A stretch of DNA of 64,000 nucleotides, taken from positions 44,850,758 to 44,914,757 of the forward strand of contig OX485805.1 in NCBI GenBank assembly GCA_950295325.1. The letters run 5' to 3'. Each line of letters starts with the position of its first letter. Within the stretch, counting starts at the first letter, position 1. The translations under genes were made by a program, and so were the position numbers. Positions 1 through 10,900 of this stretch are shown here, piece after piece. The notes below the pieces were generated by a model. It made no database searches, was not told the DNA's origin, and worked only from the letters and a program-made list of their open reading frames with translations. The DNA comes from Polytrichum commune (Eukaryota > Streptophyta > Polytrichopsida > Polytrichales > Polytrichaceae).

Positions 1-585
1 GTAGTATGTGACACTATGGAATAACACAAAGGGAATGTGTCTGAGGACAATTTGAATTCGTTCTCCTGTCACCTACGCTAGTGTGGTCCACTCCACTTGG
101 GAATTCCCGGGTGATGTGGTGGACACATGCACCAACATTCAACAAGTGGCATAAGAAGAAGAAGAATAAGAATAAGCTGACACTCCACATGTTGACACAT
201 GGCGCAATGCGAGGGTGTGGGTTGAATTCTTTGGTGGTTTGCATTACTAACAATTTCCATGATATAAGGGAGAGAAATGTGACAATAAGGAGTGAAATTT
301 GAACTACAGACATCCATTCCCTAGGGTTTTGGGATATTAGAGAGTGAGTGACTTTATGGAGGTTGACATTACGGAGTTTAGGGTGTACCTACTTAGAACG
401 TAGCATTCACTGTATAAGATCTCGTTGGCGTGTCGCGTCCTCATTGGACATGAGCATGACGTATATAGATTAACACGATATTCAATATTTTGAGAGAGTG
501 GGATCTTCTCAAAATAATATTGGCCATTTGGACACTTAAAAGTCATGTTAGGTTGATAAATACTAGATTATACTTCAGACGTGTA
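1..585. other. Intergenic, no gene seen
   Basis: I see no supported coding sequence here. Open frames on both strands are short and carry no recognisable domain. A short purine-rich run (gaagaagaagaataagaat) lies near 155-175. The stretch ends at the left terminal inverted repeat of the element at 586-902. Confidence 0.5.
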
Positions 586-902
586 GTTTCCATTAAAATG
601 AGAGTATGTTAAGTTGGGAAATCGACTCAATGAGGTTGAGTCGACCTAAATGAGGACAATATTTTGTCAATTTAGGTTGAGTCGATCTAAATGAAGACAT
701 TATGTTGTCAATTTAGGTTGAGTCGACCTAAATGAGGACAATTATGTTAGTCAATTTAGGTTGAGTCGAACTAAATGAGGACAATATGTTAGTCAATTTA
801 GGTTGAGTCGACCTAAATGAGGACAGTATGTTGTCAATTTAGGTTGAGTCGACCTAAATGAGTCGATTTCCCAACTTAACATACTCTCATTTTAATGGAA
901 AC
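586..902. mobile_element. 317-bp MITE-like foldback element with internal tandem repeats
   Basis: The two ends are perfect 44-bp inverted repeats (586-629 and 859-902), each reading inward GTTTCCATTAAAATGAGAGT and onward. Both ends are bordered by TA, as in a TA target duplication, which suggests a Tc1/mariner (Stowaway-like) non-autonomous element. Between the ends are about five to six copies of a 40-50 bp unit centred on the near-palindrome TTTAGGT..GA..C..ACCTAAA. There is no coding capacity. The superfamily assignment is an inference from the TA borders. Confidence 0.82.
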
Positions 903-1606
903 TACGGCGGAATTTACGACGGAAAATCAAATGTTATTTTTTTACTTGTACTCTCCAACTTTCCAATGGTTTTCATTTCATTCTTGGATTAATAGTTTGC
1001 TTTATGTACTCTCAATTCACTGGAAAACTATCATTTTAATGAATATTGTGTTGATTGTAGCACGTGGACCTCATGACATGATGAATGTTAAGTCTATTAT
1101 TGTACACATGTCGTCCTACTACACTCCCATAGCAAGGCTCCTCATGTATAATATTTAATACATAAAATCTTATTTTATTTAAGCTGAGTGTCACGCTCTA
1201 TCACCGATGGAAATTGGACGGTACATATTTGAATGTGGTAAAAATTGGTATCACGATAATAGAAGGTTATTATGAACTTTCAAGAGTTGAATTATTATCT
1301 GCTAATTTGTTTTTCTAAACTCAACAAGATAAATTTCAAGGAGTAGAATGTGAAAGTGAGACAACTAAATTCTAAGTGAATCTAGACTCATACATGAATT
1401 TTGGATGTAACGAAACTACATACATGCAATTCTATTGGAAGACTCTATGATAGAAATAAAAATTTGAACCTTAAATGTAGGGTAGGTACATATCTTGTCA
1501 ATCATAATTCACCTACCAAATAAAGGTTTTGAGTTGTTGAAAATGTTTACCTAAGGAAGCTTTATAAACATCCATTGTTATCGAATCCACCTCTTGGTGG
1601 CACTAA

Positions 1607-2103
1607 GGGCTACTTCACACTATGGCCGTCCAAGTCGAGAGGCCGTGGGATTGAATGGCCAAACTTTGTTGAGAGTCCAAAGAAATGGGCTGAAAATAGC
1701 CAATAAAATATAAGAATTGGAGCCTTCGGCTGGGCACAATGTGAAGTCTCCAAAGGCCAAGCCCAAAGTCCAAAGAAAGGAGGGCCATCCCACTTCATTC
1801 CTTGTCCAAAACAACTCGTGCAATCTAACGGCCAAGATCTGGTTAAAGGTTAATTTTTTTATGAAAAAATATCGACGGCCTCTCAACCATAGTTTGGGAT
1901 TCCATTCCCATCTTACCCAAACTTCATGCGAGAGTATGTCGCCTTGGTCAAAAACTACTGCCATGTAGACATTTTGAATTGTGACGACCTTAAGACTTTG
2001 GCCTCCAGTGTGAAAAGTCGAGAGACTAAATTCTGGGTTCCTTGCAATGTGATTGGTGAAAATTGACAGCCTCTCAACCTTCAGCCATAGTGTGAAGCGG
2101 CCC
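1607..2103. mobile_element. 497-bp TIR element (PIF/Harbinger-like MITE)
   Basis: The ends form an imperfect inverted repeat of about 40 bp. The left end starts GGGCTACTTCACACTATGGC and the right end, reverse-complemented, starts GGGCCGCTTCACACTATGGC. TAA flanks both sides (1604-1606 and 2104-2106), matching the 3-bp duplication of PIF/Harbinger elements. A second member of similar length (498 bp) lies at 52179-52676. Open frames inside are shadows without domains. Confidence 0.72.
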
Positions 2104-3390
2104 TAAGAGCATGGTCCAAGAGAGAGTCCAAAGGATTTAAAGCCAAAAGTCCAAAAGAATGAGATTCAATCTAACAACAATACATGTCACATTCAATATA
2201 CAGATGTGGCATATTGTACATAAGATCTAACATCCATCCAATTCACTAAATCCTAGTGTATACATGTGTCTTGCATCCATCTTGAAATGTTGATTGCATG
2301 CATAGTTGCCTAGCATTATGTTCATACAAAATATCAATGCATTCAATCTTGGGTTATGGGCTGTCAAAGTTGTGAGGTCCTTGACTTATAGGTAAGTACA
2401 TGCTTCAATTTTACCCAATGGATGGTTATTCAAGGTAATTCATATGCTTAAGACAATATTGATCAAGTTAATTCTTAAATGTCCCAAGAGGCTCAGATTG
2501 AGCCTCTGCATGCACAAAAACATGTGTCTGAACTAAATGCTTTCATATTTAGTTACTCTTGTCAAAAGTGATCATGACCAAAATTAGCATGTTCTTGAAG
2601 TGCACTTTTTGAATCAACTAAATATCTTGATGTGATTGAAGATTTAAGTTCAGGTACATAGCATGGGTGTCTTCTTTTCCATATACAAATGTTGCATCTT
2701 GATCATCAATGTAGAGTACGAGAAATTATTTATTCTCATCAATATAAGCCAATATATAAAACAAGGTTTCAACCCCCCCCCCCACCCGCCCCACACACAC
2801 ACACACACACACTGTGTGTGTTACATGTGTTGTGACATTCTATTTTTGTTCTGAATTTGGATGTATTCAACAAACTAAATTGTTCGCACATGTGATCCAG
2901 TAATTTCAATTATCTTGATGGCCACTTCCATGTGGAGTTGAGGAGGGGGGGGGGCATATGATGGACTATAGTTGCCTAGTTGTCAAACACGCAAATTGGA
3001 TATATGGCCATCCTCACACTCACCCAATCTGAATGTTACACGAGTGGATTGTCATAATAATCATAAGAATATGGCATCTACTTCATGAAAAAAAAAATTG
3101 ATGTAAATTACAACAATCTTTGGCCCACACCAACAAGTTTATGATAGTCAAGTCTTTTCCACTCAACTGAAAGTCAATTCTCAAATTCCAAAAAGAGAGG
3201 CAATCAAACTCCCCCTCCTCAAACTTATGCAACTATCAATCATGCCACCCGTTGACTTTTGTATTCTAGAGAAATTTAGCACACAAACTCCCACGCAGAA
3301 GAAGAAGAGAGGGAGGGTCCAGACTTTTCTCATCTCATCTAAGCGGTTTTTGCCGACTGTCGCCAGCACACGGAAATGTGCCTTAATGAG
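2104..3390. other. Intergenic with simple repeats
   Basis: No gene is supported. The stretch holds a C-rich run followed by (CA)n and then (TG)n at about 2772-2822, a short poly-G at 2945-2954, and low-complexity DNA. The right part (about 3180-3390) lies just downstream of the minus-strand stop codon at 3391 and is probably the 3' untranslated region of the repeat-module gene. Confidence 0.45.
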
Positions 3391-6300
3391 TTAATGCCCT
3401 TGGGCGAGGCGTTTTGCAATGCTCTCCGCCTTTTGTTGAGGGGTTCGGAACGATTGGCGCCCTGGTGGCGTGAGGTTCGGGGACACACTAGGGTCCGTGA
3501 TATAGCACTTAGCCCTACCGTGCCAAGGAACGTCGTGGTGAGGGTCACCCACTTCACCCGACACCAACTTCGATGATAAACTCGGGCTTAGTTGCGCCTT
3601 CCGCTTCGACACCGAGCTCGGCGGCCTTGGGCACTTGATCGCGGGGATTTTGGGGCGTATGGGAGGGCCACGGAGCTTCTTCTTGTTGCAACACGGGCTT
3701 GCTAGAGGTCTAAGACCTGCAAAGGCAAAGAAGAAGCAAAAAAAAAACACAACTTCTAGTTGGTTAGTTAGAAAACACAAGCCGTTGCAATATAAGGTAG
3801 ATGGGTCCGAAAGGATTACTACTTTTTTCCTTCCAATTAGCTCACTTCTCGTACAACGTGAAACACACAATTAGTATAAGGTGGTTAGCAAATCCATATT
3901 GAGGCTGTAGTTGCAATTCCTCATGGTTTTTGTATTATGAAAGTGAAGATTTTCGTGCTCATTAAGTGGTCATATAGCACTAGCCTCCCCCCAAACACAC
4001 ACACACACACACACACACTTACTTATATTGACTATTGAGTTTAGAGTGGCTATCATATTATGAGTACACAACCCAATCTCATTTTAAAACATGGTTTTCC
4101 CAAATTTGTTCTTGGAGCCACATCAGACCACATATCACTCAAATACATGTAACTTAATAAGAAAAGTAATTGAATAAGGATTGTTTACCTTACCCGTGTG
4201 GGAGGATAGGTGGGGCGAACTCTCGTGTAGACTTATGAAACACATTGAAAGAAAGGGGTACTTTCTTTAGGGCTATGAAATAAGGCGCATATGCATGGTT
4301 GTGAACATTCTTGAAATGTACTGACTAAAATCTTTACTTTTTTTTTTTTAACATCCTTCTAACTAAAAAACGAGGCAATATCATAATCCACACTAGTGGT
4401 AACATTGGAATCATCTTTCTTTCCTTTCTTTCTTGGATATTATGATTTTTTCTAAGAATTTTATGAATTGTACTTTGAAATATTCAAATGGGGCCCTAAT
4501 ACTTGTCGCACTGCGATTTCTAGTGGAACACCGCCCCGCCCCCCTCTTGCCCTTGCTCAAACCTCTATCCAATTGGTTTCACTATGCACCGAGACTTAAA
4601 ACCACCATGACCTATAAAAAACATGTCCCCGTGTTTGCGAATTACCTTTGGTTGCAAGTCTTATGCAAGACATGACGCAATGATACAACTGTTTCAATCT
4701 ATGTTAAGTGGTAAGAGTGGAAATTTCTTGTTGAATATACACCCCCAAAGAAATTAAATTTAAGTTTGTTTTTCCATACGAGACATACAGATGTTTATGT
4801 TTTTTTGAATCAATATACTTTCAACCACTTAACATTATTCAGATCCATAACAATGTTTTGTTGGACTAACAGTATTTCACGAAATATTCTATGTATTATC
4901 GTTATGGATTTGAATAATCCATAACAATATCCACAGAATCCCACATAACATTGTTATGGGTTTGCATAATGTTATGCAATAAAAAAAACGACCTTCTTTT
5001 TCCATAACCAACATGTTTGAATATAAAAAACTAAACAAGAATTTTATTTTTATTTTTAAAAAACGCATCTAAAGCTAATAAATACATCAAGGCATTAGGA
5101 ACCGGTAATAAGTATGATGGGTTGAAGGATTGTACCTGACTGAAGTTGGTCCCTCCATCTTAGATTTGGAGGAGGTTGTAGTGTCCGGGGTTGTACTCCA
5201 TGCAATTTGCACTTCATGGTGCGTTTACAACGTGGTGATGAAACCCTAGGTGGAGACTTTGGCTTGAACCGGCACTTTGGTGCATTCTCTTTTGGAGAGG
5301 CCGGTGCTGCATTTAACATGCAAGTATCGGAATAACATATGGGAATTTTTATTATATTTTATTTGAGAAGTTTGTTGGGTGGAAAGGTGTACATTTTGAT
5401 CTACTTGCACAGTTTTATGGTGTTTAGTGTCACATGCATAAGACTGTCACTTATCCTATTTTGAGGCGTATGTTAGGTTACACTAATGATCAACAACTTC
5501 ACCATTAGTGTCACCTCATGACTCTTGGTGGGTCTCAGGTGTGCGCGTTTACTGATATCTTGGCATGAGTGTGTGCAATAATGTCACGAGGTGTATGTTT
5601 GTGACACAATGGTCTACAAGTTCACTAAAGTGTACACAAATGACACTTGACATGAGTATGCTCAATAAGATCTTCCCCTTGCATACTAGAACGCAAAACT
5701 ATCATCTCAAGTATCCCCAATGTGTTGTACTAAATATCATAATGTAACAAAACAAATTAACTTAAAGAAGTTACTTAAGTTGACAAATAGTGTCACACTG
5801 ACAATTAGTAGACATAGCATTTTGAGACCTCTAGGCATCTAGTTGATAGCCTTTGCAAATAGTGTATGTGACACTAAATACCATACACAGTGTAGTAGTA
5901 GTATTGTTTATAGGTGTGATGTAATTATCTATCACTAAGACATGTAGAATCATTCACCATGGACGTTAACCCATATTACAATGAGAACAAAAGAGAAAAC
6001 TATGCCAATCTTCTTAATTGACGATGACAACAACAACAACAATTAATTGAAGGAACTACAACTGAATATCAAATTTGATTTGCAAGTCTTGCACCATAGG
6101 TATTTATAGCTACATCAAATTTTTGGTCCAAGGAAGGTAAGGTGAACCCCTTATGTTCCTTGTCATGTTCGAATGGAAAGTGGTCAAGAAGTCCATGGAA
6201 AATAGGGGGAAAAGGAAATATGAAAAAAAAAAAAAAAACACTTCCTATCAATTTCTCTCACCAAGAGATATAAGATGTTGAAATTATTATACCTGACTTA

Positions 6301-7908
6301 AAGTTAGGGGAAAAAATGAAGAAAATACTACGTACACACATAAAATATGCAATGTGACCACAAGATGATGCAAGTGACATTACCATTTTGAAAAGTAGGT
6401 GTAAAGTGGCTTGAAAGTGCATTCAATACGTTGTTTTGCATATTTCAACACAATGGTGCCGTCAGTAGAATCGTAGACTTTAAGATTACCAATTACTTTT
6501 GTATTCCGAAGGTTGTTCACATATAAATGAAAAGAAGAGTAAATTGAAAATCTTGTAGCTACATTTCAAGTGCACTTCCCATGTGTTATACACTAGTTTC
6601 TACTTCAAGAGTTGGAGATCTATTCTTAAGAATGTAGTTGAGGGTACCATAAATATTGTATTAAAGTAATGGTTATATTTGGCACCAGTTCATGCTTTTG
6701 GATGGAAATTTTCATAAATGAACTAACAGAGACACTCTTTGGTTCACTCTACCTTGCTTGGACCCTTTTTGGTTCCGTTTTAAAGACATTAGAGGCAAGC
6801 ATGACATATCAAACTCTATCTAATATGATATTGTAGTTAGGAATTATTGGGGTGCATGAAGTGTATAGAAGTACTGACCTGATGGCGGTGGTGATGTTGG
6901 AGACTTAGGAGGGGATTGGGCAACAGCAGGCTTCGCACACGGCTCACATTTGGGAGGTTGTTTAGCACACGCGGCATCAACCACTGGCTCCGATCCACGA
7001 GGCGGCGACGCGAACCTCTTCACAGATTTGCCGAGCGGGATTCGGGCGTCACGATCGGCTCCTTGGTTGGGGACGGGGACAAACGTCATGGCGTGCTTCG
7101 CGCCGTCCCCGTCCGGAGGCCGTCCCGGCGGTGTTAGGTTAGGTGACACGGCATAATCCGTGATGTACGATTTCGTTCTACCAAAGTACGTGGCATCGAA
7201 TTCCGGGACCAAGATTTTGAGGTCGGGTGGAGGGAACTCTTTCCCTGACTTACCCACGGGTTGCCCGGGAGAGTTTCGTTTCTTCGGCGGCGGTTTACCG
7301 GACGCGCCTTTATTCACAGGTTTTGCCGGTGGGTCTTTCCTCTGTGAGCGGGCCAGGGCGTTCAATATGCCTTGTAGTTTGCTCACCGCTTTCCCTAGTG
7401 GGATTTGATCCTCCCGTGATTTGGCCGGCCACGTCATTGCGTCTCGGGTGCCCACCCCATCGAACGGCCTCCCCGGCGGTGTGAGGTTGGGCGACACGGA
7501 CGGGTCGGTTACGTAAGACTTCGGCCTCCCCCAAAAGACCTCCCCAAGAGGGTTCACCACAAACGGGACGTGGTGCTTCAAATGCTCGGTCACGTCGGTC
7601 TTCTCCCGCCCGTGGAAATAATCGAACTCCGTGGGCTTCGATCCACTCACGTGCCGCATCATCTCCGTGACATCACACCCCTCGCGCCCATAGTAGGGTT
7701 CGGGTTGGTCGAGAAGCGCCCGGTCGTATGCATGGGACGGGGGTGGCAAGTGATCAAACAACGTAATGTCCGTTCCGTTGTGAGGGTAACGGAATTGGGA
7801 GTGGCTTGACTTCTCCTTACTCGGTTTGTTCCATGGCCCTCGAATTTGGTTAAACCTATGTGGGTAATCTGAGGTGTTTAAGAATGACGGTTGTATCTTT
7901 TGCCCCAT
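3391..7908 (-). CDS. Unrecognised modular protein with GR-x-K..TD / SPNLTPPGR repeats (three-exon model)
   Basis: Exon model on the minus strand: 7908-6879, 5306-5136 and 3716-3391 (508 residues). Both introns have GT/AG ends and all junctions are phase 1, so the exons join in frame. I do not recognise the family. Exon 1 carries two long modules of the form GR-x-KSY-(V/I)-TD..VSPNLTPPGRP, each followed by an IPLGK-(A/S)-V segment. Exon 3 carries a third module (GRAKCYITDPSVSPNLTPPGR). Two shorter relatives (YYGREGCDVTE and FHGREKTDVTE) precede them, so the Y/F-x-GR-x-K-x-x-V/I-T-D/E core occurs five times. Exon 2 is short and basic. The frame extends upstream to 7974, but that extension is a Phe-rich translation of an AAAAG microsatellite, so I prefer the ATG at 7908 (MGQKIQPSF). 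No signal peptide or membrane segment is evident from that start. Intron 1 contains a TIR element and intron 2 a foldback. Downstream exons could have been missed. Confidence 0.62.
4830..4974. repeat. 145-bp foldback (inverted repeat) in an intron
   Basis: Inverted repeats of about 28 bp (4830-4857 and 4947-4974; core CCATAACAATGTT) border a short spacer that holds a further smaller inverted pair around 4897-4928. It lies inside intron 2 (5135-3717) of the modular-repeat gene. It looks like a small MITE remnant. No target duplication was identified. Confidence 0.6.
5408..5892. mobile_element. 485-bp TIR element, copy 1 (CAC...GTG ends)
   Basis: The ends are imperfect inverted repeats of about 32 bp with the shared core TTTAGTGTCACAT, beginning CAC and ending GTG. 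A diverged copy in the same orientation lies at 47182-47659. Internal sequence aligns along its whole length by eye (for example GTCTACAAGTT..ACTAAAGTGTACACAA). It sits in intron 1 (6878-5307) of the modular-repeat gene. I found no convincing target duplication, so the superfamily is open. CACTA-like is possible because copy 2 begins CACTA. Confidence 0.62.
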
Positions 7909-10900
7909 CTTGAAGAAAAGCAAAGCAAAGAAAAGAAAAGAAAAGAAAGCCGTGAAAACCGAATCAACCTCCAATCTTTTTCCTAGATCCTTACCTCAAG
8001 TCTCACACTCAGTCATTGAAGGATGATGTAACATCCCTTGTGCCCAAACATCATCATGTGTGCCAAAAACATGTGACCAAACCTATCAACCGGGAGTTGC
8101 CACTCAAATAGTTTTGAGTTGAGTTTGCGATTGCGGATAAGCGTCCAACCAACATCAATTTCTCATTGAAGATTTGTGTCTTGTTTTGATCCATTTTCAA
8201 CATGAAGTGGATGTTTCGAAAGATAGTATGTTAGAGTCGTTCAACTGCCACAATGAGACAAACTAGTATTGTTTTATTGGATGAATGGCAGACAATCAAA
8301 TGGAATGCACATGTCCGGGATTGAATTTCCAACTCTACTTCAAGGAGCTGCAAAGAGTCTCGTTGTTGATGCTCAAATGTTTGAGAGGAAAATATTCCAC
8401 TCCAACATCATTTTGCAAGAAGATATTTGAGAGAAATTCCTTTGTTAATCTCCAACACCTGCAACATGATCTTCCACATCATTTGTAAAGTAGCAGCAAA
8501 GACACCACAATTAAAGCAACAACATGTATATTAGAGGTGAAGTGCCTTGTTAGCCTCTTTCCCTTGCCAAATGATCCGTGGATTTTGGTGTGCTAATGAC
8601 ATGTGTATGTTATTTAGTCATCTCAGAGACACGCTCTCTTCGACTTCCTAACTTGGGCAATCTTTATGTCCTACATCTGGACCTAGAAACCATGCCCCTT
8701 GTATTTCCTTGGGATACGTCTATTTATATGTAATTACGATGAATTGGTAGAATGACATATTTATTTGGAAACTTTGTATGTTATCAATAGGTTAAAGGCT
8801 ATGGAGCAACTACCTTTTGCAAACGACTATCATGATATTCCACATGCAAGTCCTTGCTAAATCAAATATTGTTTGTGTTCTTTTACTCAATATTGTAGTG
8901 TGTAAGTAGCAACTACGGGTTTCATTTCTATCACCATGATTGTCATTGCTTGTATTATATGAGATACAACCATAATCGGAAAATCAGCATCCCACCCATT
9001 CAAGTCACTTACAACATAGTTGATAATTTGCTTTTCAGAGTTAAAATATTCGAAAGATTGTATGTACATGAGACAATGGAAGGATGATTACATGAGGTTT
9101 GGCGATGTGAAAATTGCAAAACATCTAGTGCAATAGAATCTTGTAAGATCGGTAGCAATGTATTTCTAAATGAGACCTACATATGTTTGTCATAACAACC
9201 CATCGACCATCACTAAGAACATGAAAAAGAATACTAAACAATGGAGAGGAAGAGATCCTTAACTGCTTATATGATACTTGGTGTTGATAGGTCCACATGT
9301 GCCAAAACAAGGTTGAAAGTGCATCATATTTGATAATCAAAAGCATTAGAGGTTGTTGTTTTTCTCTATAAAAAAAATTCATGCACATGGAGCATAAGCC
9401 TTTCTCCCCTTGCACTTCATTGCTCTTATTTCCACCGACCTGTAACATTTTCCCATGCATCCAAACACAAATTGGTCAAATTCCAATAAGATTGATTGAA
9501 GTCTCAATCATGTGTCTTGCCTAAGTCAATCATTTTGCAGACAAAATGAACATTTTCCTCAAAATAATTGCCACACAAATGTACACGACTCTCCAAAACA
9601 AGAAATGTGCAAGTGATACCTACCTAGCATTTATGCTTTTAACATCGGAATTTGTCCGATATTGATAGTTTAACAATTGAAATCAACATAATTTGAGGTT
9701 GAGTTTTTTCAAGAGTTATTGGACCATAATTGGTCATACCAACAATTGTAAAGAGGCGTACTCAATTGGAACTTCAATATGATGGCAAGTGTGGGCAAAC
9801 ATTCATGCATTGCTTAGGAGACAATTGAAACCGACATTCTCATGGATGAATGTTGGAAGATGAAACAATAAGTTCATGGATGATATTCTTGCTATGAACA
9901 TACTTGGATCCCACCGAGCAAATATTCTTAGAGAATTGGGGACAATCTATGATATTTAAGTCCCTATTATATGAAACATAAGCAAAATTATATATTAGTA
10001 TAGTAGATTAATTATTATGATCAAGGCATGACAAAAGGTCTCACTAAGGTTCAACAATGTTCTTGTTTTTCAATAATTATACTTATTTCAAAGGGGGCAA
10101 GCTTCATGAAGGCCCCACTTAGATGAGCAACTGAAATTATGTTGCCATGTAATGTGATTGTGTGAATGTAAACGATTACAAATGTGGATGTGTTCACAAA
10201 GTTACACCTTTTGTATGTTCTCACACACTTTAATTTTTTGTTGCAAGGTTTGCAAACCATTTCTCTTTCATGGGTAGTGAGTGGGTAGTTATCTCATTTC
10301 ATGTGTTTTGTTATTTGAGAGTGAATGTATGTAGTATTGTGGTGTGTTAAAAATTGTCCATGCTATTAAAAAAATCCTTGTTATAATGACATTTGGAAAA
10401 TAATTATGTAAATGATGGCATTTAACCAATGAAAGTATAAAACTACAAAACAATAGGGTGCCCATTTTTAAGACCAACACACATAACATGTCCTTTGATA
10501 TAACATTGATTTGATCGAGGAGGTTGACATTCACATGAGGAGTGTCCCCCCAAGGGCATGGAGTGACAAATTCCTGGTCTCAATGATTTTTATAATAATC
10601 AAATCGAGTTTATGGTCCCTTTGATTTATGAAGGTAATTATGATGTTAATATCAAAATTAGTGGTATGGACCACAAATGCATAAACTTCACATAACTAGC
10701 AAGAGGTTGTGTTGCCAGTTTAAAATAACACTTACGATTTTGTGCTTATTTTCTTGATTGTTTTGTACCATAGATTGTGGTTGGGTTCTTTGTTGCATGA
10801 CAAATCGTTCTTATTGAATATAACAATTTATGAAAATCTTACTATCATGAATTTCAACTTAGACACTATCTTCCACCTTTTTTGTACATTGTATTTCTAA

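Noticed and set aside
6844-6878. Reading the modular gene's first exon to the stop at 6844
   Set aside because: The text after 6879 begins GTCAGT, a good donor, and the downstream exons match in phase, so the last 11 codons are probably intron.
9125-9460. 111-codon minus-strand open frame
   Set aside because: I looked for transposase or polymerase motifs and found none. Length is within chance for AT-rich DNA.
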